DNA of 64,000 nucleotides from Symbiodinium natans. Lineage: Eukaryota; Sar; Dinophyceae; Suessiales; Symbiodiniaceae. Under the pieces are notes generated by a model. The model was not told the DNA's origin. It saw nothing but the letters and a program-made list of their open reading frames with translations, and did not search any database. Numbering within the stretch: the stretch's first letter is position 1; each line of letters begins with the position of its first letter. Both the position numbers and the translations under genes were made by a program. Below are positions 19,496 through 29,564 of the stretch, piece after piece. The stretch lies in the NCBI GenBank assembly GCA_905221605.1, contig CAJNDS010002571.1:186501-250500 (forward strand). Direction: 5' to 3'.

Positions 19496-19709
19496 CAGAG
19501 AATTTTCTGGGACGGGCGCGCCACGTAGACATCTTTTTTCTCAAGAGTTAAGCAGGGGCACAAGTAAGTATCCCCTTGCCCCCCCCAGGGCTCCTGTGCT
19601 GTATAGCATGTATGGACGACACTCAAAGGGCCCCACAGGGGAGCAACACCACGTGTCACACGAAGCAAGAGGTGTTGAGTTTCCAAAAGCACCGCTGGAC
19701 GCGCCTTAA

Positions 19710-19899
19710 CCCTTCCGTCGAGCCCGAATTCTTCTATCCAGTCTAAGAAAATGGTGGGCCTTGACATTTGGAAACTCGCAGTCGCGCTTTCTGAGGGCTG
19801 CAGCCCCTGTGTGGATGTAAGTGGTTATTAAGCTGATTGCTTCACAGGAATATCATAGATTGGAAGCTGCGCGAAGACACCCCCGACCTCGCCCCCTAA
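19710..19899 (+). CDS. C-terminal two exons of gene D with a 31-nt intron
   Basis: An open frame from 19710 reads RKWWALTFGNSQSRFLRAAA and ends APVW plus AT at 19816, before GTAAGT. After 31 nt ending TTCACAG, exon 19848-19899 continues in phase: M, NIIDWKLREDTPDLAP, stop TAA. The match of phases supports the mini-intron. The 5' limit of the first exon is uncertain. No domain recognised. Confidence 0.5.
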
Positions 19900-20095
19900 G
19901 GCTAAGTGTGCAGCAAGACTGGTGATGCTACTTGAAAACCTTTTTTAGCCGTCTACTCTATTTTCCTGTTTAGACTTCCAGCAGGTTTCCAGAAGTTGAA
20001 TGCCGCAATGCCTGCATACCTGTGTGTGGGTTCAGCATCTAGGGCTGCGGAGTGCAACATGCACGTTGTGTGGGTTTGATCGTTCGGGGTTCAAG

Positions 20096-20187
20096 ATGTT
20101 CGGCTCAGAGGCCCGGCCGCAGGAGTCCTGCCCGGATGTAAGAGGGCTCAGGGGAAGTCAAAAGGCTCAGGGTTGCCATGGATGGCA
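20096..20187 (+). CDS. Candidate exon(s) with donors GTAAGA / GTATGC
   Basis: After TTCAAG the frame reads MFGSEARPQESCPD then GTAAGA (20138). It can also read through to GTATGC at about 20188. A 14-codon phase-0 exon is the simpler reading. Confidence 0.4.
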
Positions 20188-20335
20188 GGTATGCTGTACT
20201 ATAGGGAGTCGGAATGATGACTACTAGTGTTCCTAGTGTTCCCTCATGGTCCCTTTGTCACTACACTCAAAAAACCCCCTAAACCCTATTCTAATTATTA
20301 AGGCCCTTATATTAGTTGCTTTTGCTCAACTGTAA

Positions 20336-20451
20336 AGTGGCTGCTGGTGCTGGAGCCCTTAGAAGCGTTTCCCAAACCACCCGGGCCAGCTCGTCCTCAC
20401 AATGAATCAGCGGCAGCTGGCTCCCCAAAGTTATGGCCTTGCCCACAATAG
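20336..20451 (+). CDS. Candidate terminal exon, Pro-rich
   Basis: After CTGTAAAG the frame reads WLLVLEPLEAFPKPPGPARP and ends at TAG near 20451. A second frame (Ala/Ser-rich) is also open, so the call is uncertain. Confidence 0.3.
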
Positions 20452-20462
20452 ATTTAAAAAAA

Positions 20463-20466
20463 AGTG

Positions 20467-20497
<31 letters not shown>

Positions 20498-20516
20498 GAT
20501 TATATATATATATATC
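20463..20516. repeat. (TA)n microsatellite
   Basis: Runs of TA with TATG interruptions. It sits where the left half of the adjacent family-1 element should be. Confidence 0.95.
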
Positions 20517-20584
20517 CTAATAGTAGGAGGATCCCCTTATACTAAGGACCCCAAGAAGGTACCCCTAATTCGGAAACCCCCCCC
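20517..20584. mobile_element. MITE-like element, family 1, left half missing
   Basis: Has AGGATCCCCTTATACTAAGG, ACCCCAAGAAGGTACCCC and the terminus AATTCGGAAACCCCC. Confidence 0.65.
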
Positions 20585-20589
20585 AAATG

Positions 20590-22010
20590 CGTAAGCCGCT
20601 AAATGGAGGAGTTGTCCAGCAATTCGCTGTGTTTTGCTTGCTGCCGAACGGGCGCAGGCAACCTGTACTCATGCAGAGATCCTGAGAGCGCCGCTCCACT
20701 ACGACTATAAAGCGCTTGCATGTGTGTCTTGCAGGCTGCTCAGCTAATGACCCCGCAACCCTGAAGCCTTACCTTAGGATCACAACTTCAACAATGATTG
20801 CCCGGTACCCCAACGAAGCCTCCCGAGTGTCAATCCTGCACCCCCACCAAACCGCAACCCCAACCCCCAACCCCAAGATCCCCCAAAACCAATTACTTCA
20901 GAGCTTTATCAAGTCCCTTACTGTTTGTTTCTGACCTTGAGCCAACCACTGATGTTGAACAAGTAGTCAACAGACGTGGATGACCGGTCAGGTGCCGCTT
21001 GTCCATGCGTGTGTAGACTTTGTTCCTAACATGTCCCGTGCTCTGTCCACACGCATGGAGACCTTCCGTTGGCACCTCATGAGTCGTGAGCACTTGTCGA
21101 CCCTTGAATCTTGCACCTGGGTAGGTTCGGGTAGATATCCTGGGAGCTGTGGCTGACCAGGAGCTATTTCTGTCAGAGGTGCTCCCGTACAGGCCCTTTC
21201 GCTGTGCTCTATTTCAGGCTTAGAATCTCGTGGAGATGTTCAAGCTTGTATGCGCATCTGATCTGGGCTGGTTGCGTGGAGGCTTTAGCACCAGTGTGGA
21301 AGGCATCGTTGTGCACAGGCATCATGCCTTTCGGCTGCGTAGCGATGTCTAATTAACGAATCTGGAGCTCCTAAATCCTGACCCTCAGCAAGGGCTTGAA
21401 ACTGAACAACGGTTCCTTAGCCGTAACCCCATCACAGGGATCTGCTCCATCTCTCCGGGCTGCTGCCGACGTGCGTCTGTGTGTGTGTGTGTGAGTGTGA
21501 GTGTGAGTGTGTGTGTGTGTGCTTGTTTGTTTGAATCTGTTTGTTTTGTTTGTTTGTTTGTGTGCTTTAAACTTGCATGCGTGACAGAGCCCAAAGCACC
21601 ACACCTTGAAGCCCAGTGCTTGCGTCTATGTTCTTCAGAATCACGTAACCTTTGTACGCACACTGGCATGTAAGTATCACAAGTAGTGGGCCAAGTTGTG
21701 TAAGAAAAGAACTGGAAGGATAGTCCAAGACATGCGACATTCATGGGTCTCACATGTGCAGGGTAGTCGACGAGCCAGTCGACGACTGGCGCGCTGGTTT
21801 TTTCGAAGTCCTGGTGCTGCACTGAGTCTTTATCTGGGGCCGGTACGAGGTCTGAGTCTTACTTAGTCCACGGTATAACCTGTCACGAGCGGGGTCTCGG
21901 ACCCTGATGGGCCTTGGCCGGACGCTTCATAACATGCGCCGCCAACTCGATCTGACGAACAACAAACCCTCAGCTGAATCCAACTCGTCCCATGTGTGCA
22001 CAGTAGCATG
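20590..22010. other. Region with no gene seen
   Basis: Holds a GT-rich microsatellite (21475-21560) and scattered short ORFs. The longest, on the - strand across the microsatellite, is low-complexity and not believed. Confidence 0.5.
21475..21562. repeat. (GT)n / GTTT microsatellite
   Basis: GT runs with GAGT interruptions, then TTTG repeats. Confidence 0.95.
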
Positions 22011-22123
22011 TCAGGATAACAGCCTCCGAATTTGCATCCGGATAGACGGAAAGCTCTTCATTTGGCTTGGTTTCCAACTGTGGACATACCAAGCGTTGGC
22101 TAAATCTCAGCGCTCAATCTCAG

Positions 22124-22347
22124 CTCATCATGTCCTGCAATACCTCGTGTGGTATCGACACCTTGTTGGAGTCAAGTGCGTTCATCACAGGGCTCTTCCA
22201 AGGAAGGCCGGGCCAGCAAAGGCTTGTCCGGAGCCAAATAAATGAAGGGTTTAGGGTTTAGGGTTTAGGGTTTAGGGTTTAGGGTTTAGGGTTTAGGGTC
22301 ACTTGGAAGATATCCTGGGGCCTGGATACGCCATCTTCACTCGCTGA
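22124..22347 (+). CDS. C-terminal two exons of gene O joined across a TTTAGGG array
   Basis: Exon 22124-22246 (after AATCTCAG) is 41 phase-0 codons including SCNTSCGIDTLLESSAF and ending RSQINE. The next 50 bp are TTTAGGG repeat. Exon 22297-22347 follows TTTAG and reads GHLEDILGPGYAIFTR, stop TGA. The two join in phase if the array is removed as an intron. The start codon is not identified (an internal ATG is at codon 3). Family unknown. Confidence 0.55.
22247..22296 (+). repeat. TTTAGGG array acting as intron
   Basis: Seven heptamers plus one base, lying exactly between the two exons of gene O. GG and GT slide positions exist at the left and TTTAG at the right. Confidence 0.9.
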
Positions 22348-23600
22348 CCACACTGCATCCCTGAAGGCCACAGCTCTGTAGTCTAGCTCTACATTGTTTC
22401 CGATCTCTTCAATCTGCTATTTTGTTCGAACATCGTTCCAGCACGTTCCTCCATACTCTGCTTCAAACGTCTGTACTTTTTTCTCTTTCCCTGTCAGTAG
22501 CCTCAACATGTCTCAACGATGCATTTGATCTCCCTGTTACCATTTGGTTCTTCTGGAGGTCGAGGGTGCAGGGCGCATCAGGATGACGCGATAGACTCGC
22601 AAGCCCATGGATCCTTGATGGCTGTTGTGTAACGTGCGCAGTGCTTATCTCTAAGGCACCGCATGCCATGAAGGCCAGCAACCTTCGCGAAGCAGTTCTG
22701 GACAGAAATCTGGGATGATGGGATGGTTGGAAGGGGAGGCTCCTACACTTCGCGAGGAGACACAGAGCTTGGTTTGGGTTCAGAGTTTAGATTTTCGGGT
22801 TCTGTTCGTGGCCTGGGGCAGAATAGGTGCTTAGGTGCCCGGAGAAATGCACTTTCTCTATGAGGACCCTTGCCACTGTGACCATCCCAGCCCCAACTCT
22901 GTTGAAGAAGAGTTACTGGAATCACAAAACCTGCTCAACTCATGGCACCTTCCATACCCACCCAAGCTGAGGGATTCGAGGGTTTGTGCCAAAAGCTTTG
23001 CGTGCGCTCCAGGACATCGTTCCGCGGATTTTCACAGAGCTGAGAGCATCGCCAAAGGCCCCAGCAGTGCCCTTTTTGCTTCGGGCATATGGACTATGAA
23101 CAGACAAGCAAGTCAAACAGGCCCAGCATACCATCTTCTAGGGGAAGTTCGTGATTGTGATTGGCTCTGATTGACTAAAGGGTAGGATAGGGACCTCAAT
23201 TGGGCTGCTATGACGGATAGTACGGTCCTGCTGAATGGAAAGGGAGCATGCGACCATCATGTCGGGCTGACTGAGTTTGGCCCATCAGATGCTGCCTTGC
23301 ATCTAGGTCCCGTAGGACCTCATGCTGCTGCTGCTTCTTCTTTGCCCCGTCTTTATATGGCCGGACGATCTAGATACATACCACCAAGCACGGTGCAGCT
23401 CGCCAATGGACAGCACAAGGAATTCAGTTTTCTGTCTGGGAAAGCAACAGCACTTGGGAATATAATATTCTGTGGGATGCAGCATGAATATGACAGTCGA
23501 TGCTCACGAAACGACTGGTTTGGACAATGACAAGGACCCCACTTTGTGGCGAGATGGGTCGTGTCCACCAGTTATGAACGGTGTTCCCACAGCCCTTCTG
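22348..23600. other. Region with no gene seen
   Basis: No exon supported. An ORF at 22835-23170 (111 codons, + strand) is open but has no splice context or recognisable motif. Confidence 0.4.
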
Positions 23601-23611
23601 ACAGATGAATC

Positions 23612-23787
23612 TGCATCCAGATGTTGCAACGTCCCTCCCTTCCCCTCGCCCATGGAGCGCGTAGCGAAGTATACACAGAACAGTTGCATATTCATGTGTT
23701 GCATCCAGATGTTGCAACATCCCTCCCTTCCCCTCGCTCATGGAGCGCATAGCGAAGTATATACAGAATAGTTGCATATTCATGTGC
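23612..23787 (+). repeat. 88-bp tandem duplication
   Basis: Two adjacent copies start TGCATCCAGATGTTGCAAC at 23612 and 23700 with a few transitions between them. Each ends ...GTTGCATATTCATGTG. Confidence 0.95.
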
Positions 23788-24237
23788 GCCCAATAGATAT
23801 AATACTAACATGTTGACCTGAACAGTTGCATGGGGCCCAACGTGGGACGGTAACGGCACGCGGCGCCGTATGGTGTGACTAGCACCGCGGGACGTTACCC
23901 GCGGGAAAAAAGCACCGTAGGGTGCGTGGTGTGATGAGAGCGTGGGGCGCCAGAGTGCTGTATGATGACAGGTCCACCGCGGAGGATTGGCGGATGAACG
24001 ACGCTCACTTTCCAACGGGAGAATTGGGGGAGGCATAATAATAATGCCTCAGAATGCTACCGCTACCTGCACGACACATGAAACCGAACCCTAAACCCTA
24101 AAGCCGCCACGAAGCCTTGGGTAGCAGGTGATGAAGACCCCGAACGCCAGCGCAGTGGTCTTCAAGTCGAACTCGACTCCCGCAATGATGGCGCCCCATC
24201 CTCGGAGAGCTAACTTTGGCTGTTAAGCTTATATAGG

Positions 24238-24345
24238 TTTATGTGTCTGTATATGTGTATATACATATATATATGTCTATTTATTTTGTGTATACATATA
24301 TATATATATATTTATGTATATGTTTATGTATATATATATATATAA
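24238..24345. repeat. TA-rich microsatellite
   Basis: Mixed TATATG, TTTATG and (TA)n runs. Confidence 0.95.
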
Positions 24346-24501
24346 CCAACGGTTTCAAAGGTGCCGTGGGCCGAATGCCTTTCGTGTAGCCGGCTGCCCA
24401 CCCTGCGGATTTTGACTCCGAAGCTGATGATTTGAGGTGTGAATCCTAGCCGACCGAATCCCCTCTAAACTTGACCCCCCCCCCGCCCTCCTACTCCCCC
24501 A

Positions 24502-24583
24502 TGTAGGGTTTAGGGTTTAGAAGGGTTTTTAGGGTTTAGGGTTTAGGGCTTAAGGTTTAGGGTTCAGGGTTTAGGGTTTGGGC
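24502..24583 (+). repeat. TTTAGGG array with variants
   Basis: Includes TTTTTAGGG, CTTAAGG and TTCAGGG units. Confidence 0.94.
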
Positions 24584-24604
24584 CCCCCTACGCCCCCAAA
24601 TCTG

Positions 24605-24718
24605 AAGTTCCTCCCCGACTTTGATGCAACTATTAAACGGGAGTGTTAGGGGGTTGGGGCAAATCTTAAATTACTCCCTGACTATAATCCAGCTACTACG
24701 GGAGTATTAGGGGGTAGG
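24605..24718 (+). repeat. Imperfect direct duplication, about 60 bp
   Basis: CTCCCCGACTTTGATGCAAC...GGGAGTGTTAGGGGG and CTCCCTGACTATAATCCAGC...GGGAGTATTAGGGGG. Confidence 0.7.
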
Positions 24719-24827
24719 CGGAGGGGGGGGGGGTGAGGAATTCGGAGGCATGAGCTTGTCGGAGCCATAACTTCGCCATCTGTGAACATGAGAGATGAAC
24801 CGACATTCAAAAGCACGGCCAAGGGCC

Positions 24828-24901
24828 ACTGCTGAAGGTTATTGAGTAGTTCTTGAGTAGTCATAATAGTACTCAATAGCTACTCAATAACCTTCAGCAG
24901 T
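24828..24901. mobile_element. 74-bp hairpin / foldback element
   Basis: A perfect 22-bp inverted repeat (ACTGCTGAAGGTTATTGAGT and onward, with its complement at the right end), then a further imperfect arm (CTTGAGTAG / CTATTGAGTA) around a short loop. Likely a MITE or foldback element; no second copy seen in the window. Confidence 0.75.
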
Positions 24902-25372
24902 CATTGTTTTAGGCCGGATGCAGTCTGCGGCAGCGATTGCGCTTGAGTCGTCTTTATGCTTCTGACGCAGCGGTGTTGCGGGACATATTGGCTAAGCTTT
25001 GCCTTTAGAGGCTTCCAGGGCACTGAGCTCTTGCTCTTGGCCGGATGAGGTTGCCAACTTGGGTTTTCATTGTTCAGCTGTAAGCAGGCTGCAAGTTCTT
25101 CTTGAAGCATCTGGGCCCAGGCCAGTCAGCGAGACATTGGCTTCAGGCACGGCCCGAACTCAGAACGCCACAAATCCTAGACCTCGATCCGTCTAACGGC
25201 CTAAGCTTCAGGGACATGTCGGAGCCCAAATAGTTCGGGCTGTGTACAAAAGCAGTTTTACGGTGGCCAGCGTCCCAGGTTCTTGCATTGCGATGTCCCT
25301 ATAGAAGACTTGCAACAAGACTCTTTCCGAACGGCACGCTAGCCACCTCAGGGTGTGCACCAGCATTGCTCA

Positions 25373-25439
25373 GGGTTTAGGGTCTAGGGTCTAGGGTCTA
25401 GGGTTTAGGGTTTAGGGTTTAGGGTTTAGGGTTTAGGGT
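25373..25439 (+). repeat. TCTAGGG then TTTAGGG array
   Basis: A block of three TCTAGGG units followed by about five TTTAGGG. Confidence 0.96.
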
Positions 25440-25485
25440 TCCAGAAGTCGCCCTCGTAGTTCAAGCGGCACAAGCCAGCCAAAGT

Positions 25486-25992
25486 ATGCACGCAGACAGT
25501 GGCTGCTCAAAGCACGTTTTAGCTGCCATGCGCATTGCCTTCAAACAAATGAGCGTGCTTTTTCAACCATGCAGTGTGAAGCGAGCCTGCTTGTCGTGTT
25601 TCATTGGAGGGCAACGGCGCGAGCGCATTGAACAATGCATTCGAAAAACCATCGAACCGCACCAGCAAGCTATGTCTGGGATTGTGAAAATCGGAGGATA
25701 CGCTTCCTGCACGGGCACCTCGATCCTGATTGTGGCCGGCACCCTGGACACACTTCTTGCATCATTGATGTCGAATTGCGGTTTTTTGGGCATAATTTTT
25801 GCGACATATCTCACGCGGCGCCGTTTCTCATGCTTGGCATGGCGAGCTTCGACTGTTCCCTGCACTATCTCGCATAGCCAACGCACTGCCCCCGACTACG
25901 GGGCTCTCGGATCTGCTTTCGGCCCTGTGCTAGATGCCCTATACCGCTCCAGTCCTGCAGATCCTACATATCAATATTCAATCTCCTCATAA
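25486..25992 (+). CDS. Hypothetical ORF, 168 codons, possible membrane segment
   Basis: ATG to TAA with a Cys-rich N-terminal half (KRACLSCFIGGQRRERIEQC) and a long hydrophobic stretch around residues 75-110 (GTSILIVAGTLDTLLASL, FLGIIFATYL). No family recognised. A - strand frame is open over part of it. Confidence 0.35.
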   Translation: MHADSGCSKHVLAAMRIAFKQMSVLFQPCSVKRACLSCFIGGQRRERIEQCIRKTIEPHQQAMSGIVKIGGYASCTGTSILIVAGTLDTLLASLMSNCGFLGIIFATYLTRRRFSCLAWRASTVPCTISHSQRTAPDYGALGSAFGPVLDALYRSSPADPTYQYSISS

Positions 25993-26392
25993 CTCCGCTC
26001 AGCAGCCGCGAAGTTAGGATGGCCTTCGCGCCGTTGGCATTCCGGCACGCATCGCAGTGAGCTAAGCTGTCCCAGTATTTGCAGTCTAGCAGTTAAGCTG
26101 GGCACTGAGCTGGAGCAGCATGCGGTCCTCAACTTGGGGGTTGCCGTGTCGCTCTTCCTAAGTCCAAGAATGTCATATCCAGAATCCGACTAAACGCAAC
26201 GCCACCGGCCTACAAGATCTATGTCTACGTATCCCCATATCGTCAAGGGCCTGTTCGCAGAAAAGAACCGAGAAACCGACCATGTTAGCCCTGTTTTCGG
26301 AAACCCCAGATAGGTCAGTCAGCAGCAGTTGCCCCTGCATCGGTGTCAAGAGACCATGAGGCAACTAGGGCAACTAGGGCCTGATCACAGAA

Positions 26393-26986
26393 ATGCCAAG
26401 CCACCTCGTTTCGCGGAGGCAGGCACTCCTGAATGGAACGTCCCGGCCTCACAGTATTTCGGGGGTCGCGGGTTCCGCTTGGGAGCTCATGCTTTGGACG
26501 GAAAGGGCTTGTGGCAGGGGATTTGCAGGGCTGTGTCGACCTGTAGTGTTTGCTCAGCTCCCTTCCGTTTCAGGGAGGTGGGGCAGATGGTCAGTGGGGC
26601 AGATGGGGTTAGACGACATGAGCGGGCATAGTTCGAGCATGCCTTTGGAGCTCCACCGAGTTTTATCCGAGTTTTCGATCTTCGAGCCTTCTGTGCAGTG
26701 CCCAGATCCCCACCGGCGGCAATCACAACTGGGTGGAGGTATGGCCGCGACCTCAGAATTGAATTTGGTTGAACGTTTGCGCTTTCCGCTTGAAGTTCCC
26801 TCACTTGGTGTTCATAGTTTGGGACACGCTTCTGGTGATCCAGGCGTCGCGGCAGCGTTTGAAGGGAAGTTGTGTGAGTACTTGGGGCCAGATGGGCTGC
26901 TGTATCCCAACAGGTATAGGATAGCGATGGTTGTCAAGACACTGGCTTTGGGTTTGCTACCTTGCTTGGGTGCTGAGACTCGTTAA
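26393..26986 (+). CDS. Hypothetical ORF, 197 codons
   Basis: Ends GLLYPNRYRIAMVVKTLALG and LLPCLGAETR, TAA. The last 90 residues (from ATSELNLVERLRFPLEVPSL) look more protein-like than the first half, so the real coding part may be a terminal exon entering near 26640. No domain recognised. Confidence 0.4.
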   Translation: MPSHLVSRRQALLNGTSRPHSISGVAGSAWELMLWTERACGRGFAGLCRPVVFAQLPSVSGRWGRWSVGQMGLDDMSGHSSSMPLELHRVLSEFSIFEPSVQCPDPHRRQSQLGGGMAATSELNLVERLRFPLEVPSLGVHSLGHASGDPGVAAAFEGKLCEYLGPDGLLYPNRYRIAMVVKTLALGLLPCLGAETR

Positions 26987-27446
26987 AGTCTCGTCTTTCC
27001 CCCTCCGCCCATGCCAAAGTTGATGCAAGCCCGGTGCACCTGGCAAGTTCACTAGTTAGCATAGAAAGCTGGCAACAGGTGACGCTCGAGTTTATAAGCC
27101 CCGTAGATCCCTGCACAGAGTTGCCGAAAGCTTACAGCCACGGAGCTCAGCAGGACCGGTGATGGCTGGCATTTCTTTGATGCCGGCAGCCCAGTACTAG
27201 AGCTAATAGGACTTCAAGCTCAGTAGTTCAGGTCTCGGGGGGTGCAGGTGACGCTTTAAATCTCCGAATGCCCATGGGCGGTTTGGGCTTCAGGCTTTAA
27301 ATCTCCTCAGCTGCCTCCTCCATGTCCGGGAAATGTTACAGGGGGCTTACAAGAAACAGGGGAATTTTCCTGAAGAGCCATTCAGAGCCTGACGCACCAT
27401 GGAGCCCCCGAGTCGTCTGAACACCGGTACTGCAAGGTGGGGCCCG

Positions 27447-27558
27447 TGGGGCCCCCTAGTTGGAAGTAGAGTTAACAAGAGCTTTAAAAATTGGGTTCTA
27501 AGGATCCTAAATTAGGTTATAAGTCCCTTAACTACAGTTAGTAGAGTAAGGGGGCCCC
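27447..27558. mobile_element. MITE-like element with GGGGCCCCCT termini
   Basis: GGGGCCCCCTAGTTGGAAGT at the left is mirrored by AGTAAGGGGGCCCC at the right. The inner arms GTAGAGTTAA / TTAACTAC also pair. Single copy here. Confidence 0.6.
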
Positions 27559-27559
27559 T

Positions 27560-28680
27560 CCTTGTAGTTTTTGAAAACACTGTCTTGAACAGGCTCAGCC
27601 CACCGTCACCTTGGATGAGGCCTCTGCCTGTGCACTTTGCGACCTTATGGGCCATATTAGAAGCAGGGTATATATTTCTGTTTTTTGTGAGTGTATATAA
27701 GGTTCCTGTTTAATTTTGGTGAATGTATATATTTGGTGTCCTTTTGGGGGATACAAGAAATATAAACCCTACTTCATATGCATTCTGCGATTCTGCAATG
27801 TTGGTATCGCCCCAAAGCCCTGCTTTCACCGTAGAGTGCCGAACCATGATCCCCGAACGAATTTCTCAGCTTGGAGACTCCAATAAGTATGTCCAACTGA
27901 ACTCGTTGTTGAAGAATTGGGGCCATTTCTATTCAATTCGGGATCACAGGCTTCGCGTGAGCGTGTCCCTGGGCTCTGTGGACACATCTTCAACCTGAGA
28001 CAAAACACGCACCCGGGACAAAATACCCCAGCCACTGTGGTTCTCGGTCGGGATTTCGGGTAGGGTTGTGCATGTCTCGAGATACTTCAGACTCAGAAAG
28101 CTCCATTAGATCATCTCTTTGCCTTGTCCCATGTTTTTGGTCGGGACGTGGGCACTTCGTGGGTCGCGTGCTTTTTCTGAACTGATGCATTTTTTGTCGG
28201 GGTTCCCTCATGTGAAGTACATGAGCATGTAGATGAGCCAGTGCCGGACTGCGGGAATTTGCAACAAGATTTTTGAACAGAGCCTGTACAGACCGCATGC
28301 AAGAATATCCCTGTGTCAAGGCAATATCTCGAAAGGAAAGCTCCACAATAATTAGGCATAATATTCGCATTCAGAATATTCATAATATTAAAATCATGTA
28401 TAAAATAGCAAAATCTGATACTACTGATAGTACAAGTTGAGGCTCAAAACACGGAAACCTTTACTTGTCTCAGAGTATCTGCCGCGGGAAGCAGATTTGT
28501 GCAGGCCTGGTTTGTGCCCGGCAACACGAAGCACGCCACAGAGGCCTGCAATCCTTGTGGCAGTCCGGATCCTGGTCCCCAGTTTTATAAGGTGTTTCTC
28601 TGCATGCCGTGAGGTTCTTGTCACTGTGTGGGTACCCCGCTCGACTGCGATATCACTGAAAGATGCTACCTTTTCTGCAT
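27560..28680. other. Region with no gene seen
   Basis: AT-richer than its neighbours in parts (27640-27730, 28330-28440). ORFs on both strands of 60-126 codons have no recognisable motif. Confidence 0.4.
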
Positions 28681-28686
28681 CAAGCG

Positions 28687-28915
28687 TTTCAGTTGGGCGG
28701 GTCCCGAGCACCCTCGACCCCGTCCCACCCTCGAAGAGGATGAGGATAGGGTTTAGGGTTTAGGGTTTATTTAGGGTTTAGGGTTTAGGGTTTAGGGTTT
28801 AGGGTTTAGGGTTTAGGGTTTAGTTAGGGTTTAGGGTTGAGGCTTAGAAAGTGCATTTTCCTGAAGTGGCAGGAGCCGCTGCACGCCATCTACGCCGCTG
28901 AATGGCAGAGCGGGG
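28687..28915 (+). CDS. Two candidate exons flanking an interstitial array
   Basis: 28687-28747: after TTTCAG the frame reads AGPEHPRPRPTLEEDED up to the array. About 28873-28915: after GTGGCAG, EPLHAIYAAEWQS. Both follow the acidic / AG|GAG style seen elsewhere. Phase was not verified. Confidence 0.35.
28749..28838 (+). repeat. TTTAGGG array
   Basis: Twelve units interrupted twice by shortened units (TTTAT, TTAG). Confidence 0.97.
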
Positions 28916-29564
28916 CCTTGCCCTTAACATCCCTTAGCGCCTTGAACCCAAGATGCGACAGGAGGTGCTCTCATGCTGAATGTGTGCACATGTCGACTGG
29001 TGCCGGAATCTGCCATTGCATCTCAACAAGAAACTTGGTAGAGCTCTTTCCTTGCGCCAACAACACGAGAGCAACACGAGAGGGCTCATGCCCTCACCCC
29101 ACCATGGCACATAGTCTGCTCAAACATAAAATCAGACAGAGTTTCGATTGCTGGAGCCCTGACCGAGCTTCGCAACTCGAAGTGTTTTGGGTGCAGGGCG
29201 CCTGGTGCAGCCTATCGGTGCCTACCTTGCGCATGTAAGCCCTTTAACGTGCATGGAGCTGTGTTGCCCACAACTCTGAGCGCCGGAACCAGACGCCCCC
29301 GCACCATGCTGGCCCGAATCCGCATATTTAAATAAACTCGAGGATGCCGACTATCCGCTTACCTGGCGCGACCCCGTCGTGAAGTGGAGGGCGAAGGACA
29401 CCAGAGCAAAGTGTTGCTTTTCGGGAGTGCTTCTTTGTGAAATGGTCGGGGTTCTTGTCCAATTGCGGGTTGCCTGCTTTCCATGACGAGTGTGCTTTGA
29501 GCTGATCTGTGTCATGCTCCTGCACGCAGCATCGCCGATCGCATTTCGCTCGGACCAGCTTGCT

